A stretch of DNA of 64,000 bases from Pagrus major (GCF_040436345.1 NC_133230.1:16130197-16194196); one strand, 5' to 3'; counted from the stretch's first letter, positions 24,503-37,313 are shown. Program-made: numbers and translations. The notes: generated from the sequence alone by a model not told the origin.

Positions 24503-25545
24503 ACGAAGCGCGACGAGGTTGACGTGACGCAGCTTGGAATTCCCAAAGTTCCCAAGTTCACGGGAAGAGAGGAGCTGCTGTTCATACTGACAAAAAAAAT
24601 AAAATAAAAACAAGACTGGTTTTGAAGGCAAAAACAGCGAGCGACTGAGGTGTTAACAAGTCGGGTAAATAAACCGTCTTCTTTGTGTTTTAATGTGATG
24701 GAGTCAGGCGTGTGAAGAGCTCGCGCTAATAGTTGGGGCCTGAGCGAGAACGCGGAAGAGTGGGAGTGGGAATATTCAGCCTGCCGTCCTTTGTTTACCA
24801 TCATGAATGGACCTTTAATTCGGTTCCTACAACAACCATAGCCCCTTCGTGTGGCTTCTTATACGTGCGAAACGGAAGCTAAGCGAGCGTAGTGTGTGTC
24901 GACGAGTGAGCGTGAACCTCTGCTAGCTCGTTTGCGGATCAATGAAGCGCTCGTGTCGGGAGGTTTGACCATTTTTGGTAATTTTAACAGCCGCACAGAT
25001 TGGGTGGATGGATGCATGTGAATGAACGGTTGGCTGGAAATAGCAGCGGTGATGAATGCTGGCAGCATATTCCTGTTTCTTCTGACCGGACCCTTTGTTT
25101 TACTGCGCAGCATTATATTATGGATGCCACCACACACCGTTACATAACTTGTATCGACGACAATCCGGTCTTTTATCCCGTGCGTGTGCTGCATAGGTCC
25201 CAAGCTGCAACGTTATTGCATGATTGTGCCCTCCACAGGCTGCTGTTTACATCATCAACCTCATAATGCTGCAGGAAATGTGACATATTGTGCCATTTTG
25301 TGTGTATTTTCATGTCCAGAACTGTGCACACTCATACTTGTGGGTATTAGCTGGCTTATATCTATACTAAAAAAAACAAGTTGCAGTCAGATTTTTACGT
25401 CTCGATCATCCTGTTAACTCCCACATGACGTTTAGTGTGCGCATCAGGCATGTTGAATGAAGACACGTTGTTTCTGTCGTCGTCTGCAGAATATCAGAAA
25501 GCTGAATCTGCACCGTGCTGTGCCGCGTTGAGCCTGAAGAGGGCG

Positions 25546-28500
25546 ATGTCTGACAACAGCAACAGCACCGGCAGCAGCGGCTCCTCGACCAACAGCTGGA
25601 CCCTCCTCTCCCCCGAGGTAAGACCGAGAACCAGATCAGGAAACTCCTCTCCAAGCTCCCTGCGCCTGGATGTAATTTAGAGGATGGCTTGTTTTCCTGG
25701 CTCATGAATACTAGCTCATGTGAAATATGGCACGCCTGCACTTGCAGCCACAGAGCTTCTCATAATGACAAAATTGTGGAGAATGTTGATGATCCAATAG
25801 TCAAATACTGATATTTTATCACTTGAATGCGATGAATCTGTGAAAGGCACAGGCGTGTCGAGTCTTGCACAGCGGTTGTCTGTCATTTTGTTTGTTTTGC
25901 ATCTTAACTCAAGTGTACAAGTATTTGTGCACGACTGAACTGCAGTGGGGGAAATGTAATTAAGTACATTTACTGAAGTACTGAACTTAAAAGCAATTTT
26001 TAAGTTCTTTCCTTTTTCTGCTATATTATACTTCCACTCCACTACCTTTTTGGAGACCAATATTGTACTATTTACTCACTATATTTATTTGATTATGAAG
26101 TTATTAGTTACTTTGCAGATTTGCAAGCTGCATCAGAGCCAAAGCAGCACCACAGCATTCATGTAGATGCATCTATAATTTACTTATACTCACACTTTTG
26201 ATACTTAAGTACATTTATTGTCAGAAAATTACTATTTGCATGGGTGACTTTCATTTTTAGCAAAGTATTATTTTAGCACAATATTTTTACTTTTACTCCT
26301 GTAGGATTTTGGGGTACCTTTTACAACATTTTACTGCACTTTGGAAGGAAATATTTTATTATATTCTCCACTACATTTGTGTAACAGCTTATGTTACTAG
26401 TTACTTTTCAGATTAAGTATTCCTTTATGTGTTGAGAAAATTATCCTACTCCTTAAGCTAGAAAAAAAGTATAAGTAAACAAAGTATTTAAAAACCCTCT
26501 TGGATTAGTTGAAAAGTACATCATCATCAAAAGTACATATGGTTCTCACACTACAAACATTTTTTTTATTTGACCTTTATTTATCCAGGCAAGTCATTAA
26601 CAACATATTCGTATTGACAATGGCAGCCTGGTAAAAGGCAAACCCTTCTTGAGGGAAGGGAAGTAGGGAATAAAAAGAAAATATCAAAAATGACAGAAAA
26701 GAACATATAATGGTCTTATAGAATATGATTATGTGCTGTAGATTGGCCAACAGTATAAAAAGTAGTTAAAATGAGCTTAACCGTAAACAGCTTCATCACT
26801 TAAATGCAGCATACACATGAAACACTTACACAGAACATTTTACCGCATAATAAATATGTTTATTTACATAACTTTACTAAGTAAGGTTTTGAATGCAGGA
26901 CTTTTTCTTGTGGTGAAGTATTTACACAGTGTGGTATTAATATTTTCCCTAAATAAAGGACCTGAATACGTCTTCCACCACTGATGTACTGTGTCTGTGT
27001 TCAGAAAAGGGAATGAGGACAAAAATATTTATATTATATTGTAATATTTATATTATAACCACAAAATACTCCTCAGATATCATATGATGAACAAGAAGTA
27101 TTGATATGTTTCCTAGCTCAGGCTTTAGTGCATGTGCGTGCATGCCTCTATTGGGTGTGCTGTAAATGTCAAGGTCAGTGTTGCCACTGAGGATACTATG
27201 GGTGTTGAAGCCTGATCTCTCGGGATCTCCTCTCACTCCACAGGAGGCTGCTGTTGAGAATGTGGGGCCAGTCGACGACGGCACCGAGAGCCTGGGTGAT
27301 GTCCCGAGTCTCTCTGAGGAGGTGACAGGTAGTGACAAGATCTGTGGCTACTGGCTACAGCTGTAACACAAATACGAATCAACACTTGAGATTGAAAAGG
27401 TCAATTTTAAACCATTTCCTTGTTTTTGATATTATTGACACTGTGTGAATGTTGTTGCAGGTGCTGCTGTGGAGTTCAAACCAAGTGACATTTCTATAGA
27501 AACTGTCCTGTCTGAAGAAGGCCACCAGGTTGGTACATAATTAGCTATGCAAGAATCAAATCAGGACATAAGTTAGACCATAAACAACATTATGGACAAA
27601 ACTGTGACGATATTTATTTCCAGCATAGGTGCAGTCAAATTTGACAGAACACCTTTCGGATCTTTTACAACTTTATATTCTTTCCTTCAGAATCAAGAAG
27701 CAGCTTGATTACCATTTTGCACCCATTTTAAGGAGCCATAGAGGGTGAAATGTGTCATACAGTTAGTAGAGATGCATTAAATCTAAGTCATTAATCACAG
27801 AGAACACCTTGATTGCAATGAAGATCACAAAATTATGATAATAAAGTATAAAAGTTTTCACAGAAAAACAATTTTTACTGTCCTCTGTTCTAGGTGTGTC
27901 AAGAGACCTCTCCAGAGTCCAGTTTGGGTCCCATCCCTTCCAGTCCAGGCCGAATGAGCCCTCTTTTACCAAACCCTCTTGACCCTCCTGACCTCGACCT
28001 GGAGAGTCAGCCTCCAATCATCCATGACATCGTAACCAGCTCCCCCAGTGACAATGAGCACCTAGGAGCCACACCCTTTGTCACCAACATGGATTTGGGG
28101 GCTCCGCTCGATATCCCTGCTTCCGAACTCCTTCCAGCTGAGCCTGAGGAGTCCTGCTCTACTCCTCCCCTGGCTGAGATCCCCGTCACTACAGAACAAG
28201 CGCTTGACACGCCTGCTGATGTCCTGATTCCTGCTGGCCCAGCTGGGGCGAGCCCTGCCTTTACTGCTGAACCTGAGGTCGACATCCCCACAGAGACCCT
28301 CACAGCCGCTGATCCTCCCTCTCATGTTGAAGCTGATATCAGCTTTACTCCAGAGAGTACAGAGCCGCCAAGCCCAGCCCCAGAGAGCCTGGTGACAGAA
28401 AGCCCCATCGATACTCCTGCACCAGAGACTGTTGGTTCAGCAGAGGCAGAGGAGGAGGCAGCTGTGGAAGAGGAGGAGATTGAGCCATCCGAGACAGCGA

Positions 28501-31500
28501 CCCAGGAGGAGAGAGAAGAAGAAGAAGAAGAAGGTATGTATATTGTGATGCATGCACAATATATTCAGCAATGGAACCAGATTGATCTTTATATTTGAGG
28601 AGGAAATTTAGAAGTTATCAGTCAGTGTTGTGAGCAATACCAGTTGATAGCAATTATTACATTACATGGTATTTTGCGAATACAAACATCGAAGCAACAT
28701 GTCCACAGATAGAGGTTGGAGAAATGTCTCTGTGTAAGACTGATTTAATGAGACACAAGAGCTAATAAACAGTATACATAACAGTATAGTTCAGATCAAG
28801 GAACCTAAAAAAGAATGAAGGGTCATTATGTCACTGAATCCTGCTTTGGGGCCAGACTGTGGTGTCCGCTGTATTGAAGTCAATGGGACATGCATGGAGA
28901 AACACACTTCAGAGAGTAGGTTACTGACTGATTTTTTCCCCCAAGTGATTGACAGGGATAGTAATACCATGACCAAACGGGGCAGGTCTGACCAAATATC
29001 GCCTATGAGACTGCAATTACACTGCCAACAGGAGCCTCTCCCTAACTAAATTGAGGGACGAACAACGTGGCCATGAAAAATATGTTGCTGACCCTTCCTT
29101 CTTTTTTTCGTTCCTTGGTTCAGATGGAAGAAAGCTTTCACCGGGCAGATTCCAAAGTTGGCTAACCCTGACTTTAGCCTGAGCTTGCTGGTTCTACTCG
29201 GAGAAGGGTTAACCCAGAGTTTGCAGATTTATCCCCTGAAAATCGACTAAGCCCTGGGCTAAAAGGTGCTAGTGTGAAACGGGGCTAAAGTAAACAATGG
29301 ACTTCGAGAGTAGTCATGCTCCTTTCTAGAATGTAAACATAAGTCGAGGACATTTAACCCAGGGCTCCTAGAAGTGCAGTGGGAATTGTATAGCCCTGGG
29401 ATTAGGTTAACCCTGGTTAGCTATGTGGGTGTGGTAAAGGGCTAAATCATTCCAGGGTCCAGCTCAGGGCTAGAGCAAGATATGTTCATTGTACTGTACA
29501 CTGCACTTGCAATAGAAGTTTAGATATCTTGCTCTACAACAAAATGTTGGACAAGCATACATCACCATAATCACACTTTACTACTAGCTGGAGAAGCCCC
29601 CATACATCTTAGTAATATAACAAAACAAATGCTAAACAGGAAGGTTATACATCAGTTAAACAAAATATGCCAAATTGAAACAAATAATCCGTCATTTAAC
29701 GTCTGATTTTCCAGGCAGCAGAGTCCTTTCTGCAGTCATGACTGGAATAACCTGCTATGGAAGCCCAGAGCAAGAATGAGTTGCTGGGCTCTTACTTACT
29801 TCCCGTTGCTCTCATTCTCTGTGTATTGGGTATACTCTTCCTTTGCTGGAATCAACATGGCTGCAGATTTGCTGTGTGGTAATATGATTTAACACAATTT
29901 AAGAACATGCACCGTATAAACACATTCCTAAACAAAGGGACAGTAGATCATAGCTGCATAAACCAACTGCCACACAGTGAACACGGGGCTGAGGGCCCAC
30001 AGCAGTTAACATCTGGTAACTCAGTCTTGAACATAGTAAGTGGTTTACGGCTCTTTTGTAAGTAGCTCTACTCGATAGAAGCAGAAAATGAGAGTCCTCT
30101 TGCAGACGAATTGGTTAACATGTTTCTTATCTGTGTCACGCTAGCAGCTGGAAGTGATTTATCAGTGTGACAGAGAGGCGCACACCCTGCTGAGAAAATG
30201 AAGAAACCCCCATGCATGAAATTACTGTTGTTGTAATTTAGTGAGAAAATGTCAACCATTTCCATGAGCAGCGCTGACTTTGTGTCTGCTTTTTTTTCAC
30301 ATGCTGTTTACACATTGTTGTGTTGTGCAGCTCATGTATTCACTCAGATTCTTAGTAATTTTTATGAGGCAGTCTGCCAGAAGGTAATTATGATTTTTGA
30401 AATAATTCCAATTCTCGACATTGTTGTTGCCAAAGATGTCGAGATGATTTGTTGAAGCGTCTCTGGGCTCACATTTGAATACATGTGGTTTCACTTTAGG
30501 CTCATCGTCTTTCACAAAAGACATTATCAGAGGTGAGGCTGTCTTGCCTTTGCTATTTCATGATCAAGGTTGCATTTGTTATATGCCTCCCTCCCACAGA
30601 GCCATCAAGTAGCTTTGATTTGGGCGACACAAGCGGCTTTGATGACGGACTGAGGAGGAGGAATGTCCCCTCCTTCGAGGCAGCACGACCAAGAACATCA
30701 GATGAGGAAGATGAGGAGGAGGAAGTGGAGTTCAAGCTGGCCGAGAAGAAGGAGGAAAAGCCGTGGTGTTCTTTGAACAAATGCATTGTGGGTGCTGTAA
30801 TCCTACTCTTCTTAGGTTCCCTTTTCCTCTCAGGTGAGTTCCTGCTAGCTTGCTTCTGCTTTTCATGGTGAGAACAGCAACATTAAAACCATGTTCAATA
30901 AAGATGCTTATGTTAGAAATATCTGTTATCTGTGCACCTCTTTCCACCTGTTGCATCAGAGGTTTGACAGGGTTTATTGTAAATTTTCACGCTTGTTTGG
31001 CCATACCAGTATTTCCAAATCACATAAGCACATTTATTTGCAGTTGTCAGCAATAGACAGATGTCTGTTTTTAGATCTTGTTGACTAAGCTGTACTATGT
31101 CAACAGGTTTCCTCTCTGACCTGGATAATGGTAGGTCCAGTGCTACCGATAAGACAGCAGTTTAAGCTTCTGCACTAGCTGGCTAACACTCAATAGCTTG
31201 TCCAAGCACTTATCTGGCCTGACACTTGCACATGCAGTGGCAGCAGAAAATGGCAAATAACACGCACTCTGAATTGTACAATAACACTCTTTATCATCGG
31301 AAGGACTCACTGGAAGTCAAAGCAAAAATGACCCATTGCAGATAATCTGCTGGGGTTGGCAAAATACATCATATATGTTTTTAATGAAATTAAAAAAAAA
31401 AAGAATTCTGCCTAAAGAAATAGTTTCTGTGTTGTGCCTGAGCTTATGGAATGCACCTCACAACAAAAACACCGTATTGCGTTGTAAGACAGCTTGGCAG

Positions 31501-33358
31501 CTATGTGTCAATAAAAAGGTGCTGTTGTGAAAGATGTGTTGTTCTCTGGTCTGACAGGAGACTTCGACGCCTCTGAACTGAGTGACGGAGAACAAAGCCA
31601 GGTCTGTTCCTGCCTGCTCTCCTTTCACTTACTCCATCTCTGTTATATGTTGTTTAAACAGTCGTATTTAAAGAAAACTTGAGTCTTATAACTTAAAAGA
31701 CAAATGCTTAAGATAGGATTATTTAAAAATATGTGTTTTATTCATTTGCCAACCATTTTCGATCCAGGACTGGCTTAGCAGTGATCCACAGGATATGAAA
31801 GAGCTATTGGATAAACTGACACAGGAAAACCAACAAATCGCTCAGCTAGAGGCTCAACTACAGGTCAGTATACCATTATACTGATGCTAATGGTGTTGTT
31901 TTACCATTTCATGATGTTTTAATGGACAGCCTGTTTTCAATAAATATTTATGCTGATTGTCAAAGTTGCACAGAATCAGACTTTTTTCTTTTTTCTCAGT
32001 CTCAGAAAGAAGAACTGGACTCCGCTCTGAGGGCAGTAGCAGCGAGCGGTGATGAAAAGGGTAAAGCAGGTCTGGAAATAGAAAACGCAAAGCTGAAGGA
32101 GGAGCTGACGTCCTTGCCTGAGCTGAAGACAGAGCTGGAGAGTCTGAGGGCCAGGGTGACCGAACTCAGCCAGCTCACAGGTGTGATGTGGCATGAAACA
32201 TGACGTGAATGAGCTCATTGAATTAAATCTGTGCCACTGCATGACGATCTTTATTAAAAAGAAAACACATAGAGAGGTACTGAAGTTTAGAAATTAACTC
32301 CTTGAGTGCTAAAAGTGATCTTTCCGATCCTTGAATCCTTCACAGCTAATCAGGAAATGCCCCCGACTACCTCGGGTTCAGCCCCTCAGCCTGGTGACAA
32401 AGATGGTCAAACTACCCAGACAGCAGCTGCCCCTGAGAGGAGGAAGGACACAAAGGAGGGAGGAAGGCTGAATGAAGAACTTCAGAGGCAGAAGGTTCTT
32501 CTGGAGGAGAGCAGGAAGAGACTGCAAGGGATGAAAAAAGATGGAGGTGACAGGAAACAAGTGAGGGATCATCTGGAGGAGATCCAGAAGAAGCTTTCTG
32601 AACAAGTGGAGAGGTGGGGTAAGAAGAAGCCGCAGGAGTCCAAATGGAAAGGAAACAAGGGCAAAACCAATGAGCGGGACCATTGGAAGAAAGAAGAAAA
32701 GAAAGAGTGGAGAGGAGAGAAAGACTGGAAGCATAGCAAAGATGAGAAGAAGGAGAAGGAGTGGAAGTCTCCGAAGCAGAACTCTCATAAGGAGGCATGG
32801 AGGAAACACCAGGACGAGTGGGAGAGGAATAAGGGCGAGCGCAGGATGGACAGAGAGGAGAGGAGGAAGGAGAAACCGTGGCACAGCCGGCCTGGTAAGA
32901 ACTCCCACAGTCATCATCAACATCACCACCACCAGCCCCGTCAGCCTCATCAGCACAACCAGAACGACTTCTGGAGAGACCAGGAGCAGAAGCTCAGGCG
33001 TAACGTCCGCCCCCAGCTGGGCTGCAGCTCCATGGAGAACTGCGCCGAAAAGGAGGGGCTCTACCCGGTGGAGCTGCCCGAGTTCGAGGAGCTGCTGGAG
33101 GGCTACCTGAGCAAGCTTGAAGGATCTTCATCTGAGAGCAAGGACAAGGTCAGGAAGCTGACTGCAGAGTACTTCGAGGACGGCGTGTTTATCCACGACA
33201 GGGTTCTTTTCAGTGACTTTGCAGAGGACGTGGCGGACATTCTGGAGGACATGGTGGACGTTTTAGACGTCGGCGGGCAGAAGGACGACGACTCCCTGGA
33301 GGAGGAGATGGAGGAGTTTGAACGAGAGGCCCTGTGGAAGTTTGCCGCCACAGCTTAA
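25546..33358 (+). CDS. pbxip1: PBX homeobox-interacting protein 1 (PBXIP1/HPIP), CCPG1-related
   Basis: Eleven coding exons with GT-AG borders and consistent phases: 25,546-25,617; 27,244-27,328; 27,461-27,528; 27,894-28,533; 30,500-30,532; 30,600-30,833; 31,107-31,130; 31,558-31,601; 31,768-31,863; 32,000-32,180; 32,346-33,358; total 829 aa. The start-codon exon opens at 25,490 after a TCTGCAG acceptor. Domains: Ser-rich start with W18-T-L-L; acidic Pro/Ala/Glu-rich segment (about 76-300); one membrane segment (about 361-380); coiled coil (about 405-490); Lys/Glu- and His-rich stretch; and a folded C-terminal part with Q-L-G-C-S. The coiled coil reads E-L-L-D-K-L-T-Q-E-N-Q, like human PBXIP1. 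Human PBXIP1 binds PBX proteins, oestrogen receptor and microtubules; its relative CCPG1 is an ER-phagy receptor. Human PBXIP1 is 731 aa; the extra length is mostly in the acidic exon. Confidence 0.92.
25942..26985. repeat. Nested dispersed repeats in pbxip1 intron
   Basis: Starts CAGTGGGGGAAATGTAATTA, carries several TACTCCACTACATTT-type words, and ends GTCTTCCACCACTG, the inverted counterpart of the start. Within it, at about 26,563-26,650, a TTTGACCTTTATTTATCCAGG block marks another dispersed fish repeat inserted in the middle. No exon is seen here. Confidence 0.65.
29150..29475. mobile_element. Palindrome-rich GGGCTAA/GGGTTAA element, copy 1 (pbxip1 intron)
   Basis: Dense in short inverted words: TTAACCCAG, AAGCCCTGGGCTAAA, ATTTAACCCAGGGCT, AGCCCTGGGATTA and GTTAACCCTGG. 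A second element with the same vocabulary lies at 55,360-55,660, including an ATTTAACCCAGGGC-like block shared in opposite orientation. Many nested hairpins are possible. It is non-coding and probably a non-autonomous DNA transposon. Confidence 0.5.
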
Positions 33359-34200
33359 ACAGACATTAAGGGGGCATACGGGAGTAAAACACAACACTAA
33401 GATGCAGCACAAGTGGTGGTTTTATAGGACATTTCTTGCCTACATTTTCCTCTTCAGAGCTGTAATTGTAGTAGCTTCTGGTACAGAGTGGTTGTGCCTC
33501 TCATAAACGTGTCCCTCTGAGTCTTTAATTATAAGCTAGACTTGTACTTGTCATTTTGGACTTAGTTGTTGTTACCTACCTCTGTCAGGTCATGCCTCCT
33601 AACGCAAAATCCTTCAGTAATGTGTTGTGTGGATTTTCCTCTGCTGTATAGTGTTTTCTCAATACGTAGTGCATGTTGCAGTTCATAATGTAAATTTCAA
33701 CACACACAAAAAAAACTGGGCTTTCAGGAGGTGGTATTTTCAAATAATTAAGTTGAGCACCAGTGCAATTCAGTTACAGAAAGATTTATTAGATTAACAG
33801 TTCAATACTTTTCTGTCATTGGACGTTCTGCCCTCTGTGTGAAAACAGCCTGCCACTTCTCCGAGCAGGTTAAAACAAATGCTGAGACAGTTTTTTGCAG
33901 ATACCGTTTGCCTCGAGTGATGTATAACTGTCAAATCCCAGAGGATGAGATCCCAGTTCATTTTAGTAATAAGACTCGGATCAGGTCGGACCGGTTTTGT
34001 GTCAGCAGCAGCTCTTCTGTAGATTCAGGCAAATGCACACAGAGTGCTGTTTGAGACCCCTAAGCGCTTGGTTTCTAAATTGTAGTCTTTTTCACCCCCG
34101 CCCTCACTCCCAACTGTCACTTCACAGCAGATGTCTGGAACCAACCAGGAACCGGTTTGTGAAATGTCAGTGCTGCTCAATAAAAAAGCAATAGGACAAA
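33359..34200 (+). other. pbxip1: Probable pbxip1 3' untranslated region
   Basis: Directly follows the pbxip1 TAA. The best polyadenylation signal is AATAAA at 34,179-34,184, which would give a 3'UTR of about 830 bases. No conflicting gene is visible. Confidence 0.45.
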
Positions 34201-34614
34201 GTGATAGCCATAGCTAAATTTATGACTGCTAAACCACTTTAGCACTTTTCTCAAACATTCACATTTACTTCAGTTTTTTTTCCTCACATCCCGCTTATAC
34301 TGTTGTTTTAGATCATTAGTTCTCCTAACTTTTTTTTTTAATAATGTAGCCATGGGGACCTCCAACACATGATCTACATATACTGGGTATCCCAGAGCTT
34401 TCAGAGTAAAAGGTTTAGTGATCTATAGTAATCCTGAAAGAGTTCATTTAATGGATGTTAATTGAGATTGGCAGCCAAACCAGTATTGCTCTTTTTTTTC
34501 ATCGTCCTCTCATTTTTTCAGTAGACTGATGTCACCTGGCAGCAACCCAATCGCTAGTATAAATGTTAGCTAAGTGCATTTCTGCAAAACCACAGTTTCC
34601 TTATGTTGCAGCTT

Positions 34615-35040
34615 TACATTTGGTTAGGTTTACGCACCAAAAACCATTTGGTTAGGCTTCGAGAAACATCTTGTTTTGGCCGCCACAAACACAGCTGGAG
34701 ATGGTCCAACAGGAGCGGCTGGAAATATCCCCAGGCCTTCTTAAAACGACCAGGTTCTGACACAACAAGAATGGCTGGAAATGTCCGCTGATCTCCTTTA
34801 AAAAAATCCAGCGATGTGACTCGAACTGCCGTCAGCGTTTGGCAGCCTTGTCGGCTGTTATAATGCCACCACCATCCCCTTTCCCTCCCGATGTGAAAGT
34901 CGGCTAATAAGCATGTAATGAGAACCTGATTTGCCACATTTGGTGCAAACAGTACGTTTGGTACATGTCAGCCTTAGACGAAACTGTGGTTTGCAGAAAT
35001 GTTAACTGCTAACATTATTTCCTGGCGACTGGGCTGTTAA
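34615..35040. mobile_element. Dispersed fish repeat, copy 2 (GGTTAGG...AAGCATGTAATG family)
   Basis: Starts TTTGGTTAGG and continues through GTGACTCGAACTGCCGTCAG, ATAATGCCACCACCATCCCC, CTAATAAGCATGTAATGAG and GGTTTGCAGAAATGTTAAC to TCCTGGCGACTGGG. The blocks and their order match 5,830-6,180. The CTCGAACTGCCGTCAG stretch vaguely recalls a tRNA-derived B box, but no tRNA can be folded with confidence. Confidence 0.6.
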
Positions 35041-36002
35041 CTGACATGCACACAAGCGATAAAGTAAAAGCTATTTAGTTCATGAAAATGGTAAAACAAG
35101 GACGCTGCTGCATTTTGTTTTTCAAATATGAAGCTGAATGAGGTGGACAAAAGGTACTTCTTTGAGATTAGAGATTTCTTTGTTCTTTTGTTTATTTGTT
35201 TTAGTGTTTGATATTAGTCATATTTGATCTTGAGGTTTTCCCTCTTTTTCGGTGGATGTGAAGTTAAAGTCGACAGATTGTGATTGTTGGTTCTCACTCT
35301 CGAGTGAAAGAAGCTTTGAAGTGTTTCATGTTTTATTTATTCTGTCAGTACACTGCAACTCTTTATTCTTAATGAGAAGAACCACAGACTGTGTCCGAGG
35401 CCATACACATCGAATGTGTGAAAATGGTGAATTTTTATTTTGGTTTTCAGAAATTTAGTTTGCCAGCTACTGCTTACGTGCCTTTATTATTATAAATATG
35501 TTAGATTGGCCAAGAGGTCTTTGATATCATCTGCTTCTGCAAGACTATTAAGAGAGCAGAGAGTTTACACTAGTTGCGATTTTACCGCTTGCCGGGCAGA
35601 GAATGAATGTCATAGGGTTTACACATGAAGTGTTGAAAAGATTTTTGTTAAATGTTCTCTGCTGTTTAGACAGAGAAACTTTTTTTTTGAAAGTTTTTAG
35701 ACCAAAGGGATTGGAAGAAAGCTTAATTTCAACACACGAGTCCTTTAATGAAACACAGTTATGAAAGTTAAATCAATATTTGAGAAGTATTTTTGTCTTT
35801 GTGGGACAACAGTGGGGCTTACTGATGTATGAACCAGCTCAGATGTGCATGTAATCCCTGAACAAATGTATCGATAAATTTGGATCATTTTAAATTTTTT
35901 TCAGTCATCAGTTATGTCCTCTTTTAGGAAGTCAGTGTTGAGTTGAATAAAATTTCCACCATTGAATATGTAAAGTTTGTCCTTATTTAACCTCATTTGA
36001 TT

Positions 36003-36100
36003 ATGTCCGACGGTCCCTCTTTTAAACCAAGCATCATTGATGTACACGCAGAGTCCGCCTCCCCCTCGACTGGAGTCTTGTGCTCTAAAAATTCGAAAGT
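36003..36100 (-). mobile_element. LINE endonuclease fragment
   Basis: A minus-strand frame contains S-R-G-G-G-G-L-C-V-Y-I-N-D-A-W-F, matching the RGGGLCVYIND-W motif of the apurinic-type endonuclease of L2/CR1/Rex-like non-LTR retrotransposons. Only about 30 codons are recognisable; the rest is lost. The element is dead. Confidence 0.65.
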
Positions 36101-36860
36101 AGACTAATAATTTCAAGTTGTTAAAACTTTTTAGCTTGCACAGCGTAAATGTAATAGTGTACTCCACTTGGTAATTCTAAGGTAGTCGGCTTATTTACTT
36201 TGTTAAAGTAAAGTCAACTTTTAAAATTTACAGTGTACATGGGTATGTGTTGGTTGGTGGTTTGGTGGCAGGGGTTGCTCCCATTGAGTCATCCCCCCTG
36301 TTAAAAATTAACAAACCACCAACTGCATACAGAAATAATTCATAAAGGACATCACAGAATAAATCCCCTGCTTCAGTTTCATTTATCACAATGAATTGTA
36401 TTAATGGAGCTGAGAAATGTACAATGATACCCGGCAGTGTGTGACTCACTGACTCTGGCAGGAAGTGGAAGCGTTGGCATGACAGGCATCTATTCTCACA
36501 GCTATGATGCCAAACTAAAATATTTACATCAAGATTAAATACTCCGAGCAGGAGCTTACACGTTCACCAGCACGAACCCTCCCTCTCAACGTGTACATGA
36601 TACATGAACCACCGGGTCATTGACCTGATATGCTGATGAACGAGAATGTAAGCAATGATTGAGGACAGCCAGTCACTTTGAAACAACAGAGAGAGCCTGT
36701 CATTCTTTGAATTCTACGAACAAGTCACCATGCAAGCATTTCTCTGCGTCTGTGCTTTGTTTCGACTTCAAAAGTGAAGATGAATCAGCAACAAACTATC
36801 TAACAGACAGCCTCGAGAAAAGAGCACAAAGCAATTTCTTATACTCGTCCTCCATCGTCC

Positions 36861-37313
36861 TTCAAGGATGAGTTCCCCCCAAAATGAAAATTTAGTCGTT
36901 ATACACTCACCCTCACGCTGATTAAAAGTCGGGTGGAGTTTCGCAGTCCACAAAACATTTCTGGAGCTTCACAGGAAGACAGCATTCTCCTAAACAACTG
37001 AAGTAGATCGGGGCGTGTTTAAAACTAAAAAAAAAACAAAAACAAACATAAAATGACTCCAGACATAAGTAAGTCCCCGAAAGCCCCAGGATCCCACATG
37101 GACTTGAAAAGAAAACTTTATTTACACCCTTTTAAATCCAAAATGTTCAAAGTAGCTGCTAAGCTAAAAGTGTCGGCACGTATCCCGTATGAAGTGAGTG
37201 CACAAGCTCGACCATGCATTAACCGTGTAAATATTGTCTTTCCAAATGAATTTATGATGTTCTAGAGACTTGGATTACACTGTATGGAGCCATTTCATGT
37301 TTTTATCCTTTAA
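36861..37313. mobile_element. MITE family A, internally deleted copy
   Basis: Begins TTCA then AGGATGAGTTCCCCCC and AAAATGAAAATTTAGTCG; ends TTTATCCTTTAA. Internal blocks CACAAAACATTTCTGGAGCT, AACTGAAGTAGATC and GTAGCTGCTAAGCTAAA match the copy at 15,802. At about 450 bp it is shorter than that copy; the loss is mainly near the right end. Confidence 0.7.

Noticed and set aside
24251-24607. 118-codon plus-strand frame
   Set aside because: Overlaps the CCAAT/GC-box promoter region of pbxip1 and has an opposed frame; no domain.
32378-32956. 192-codon minus-strand hydrophobic frame
   Set aside because: Antisense shadow of the Lys/Glu-rich last pbxip1 exon: purine-rich codons read backwards give Leu, Phe and Pro.
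34795-34900. tRNA-like CTCGAACTGCCGTCAG stretch
   Set aside because: Suggests a tRNA-derived SINE box, but no A box or cloverleaf could be fitted; kept only as part of a dispersed repeat.
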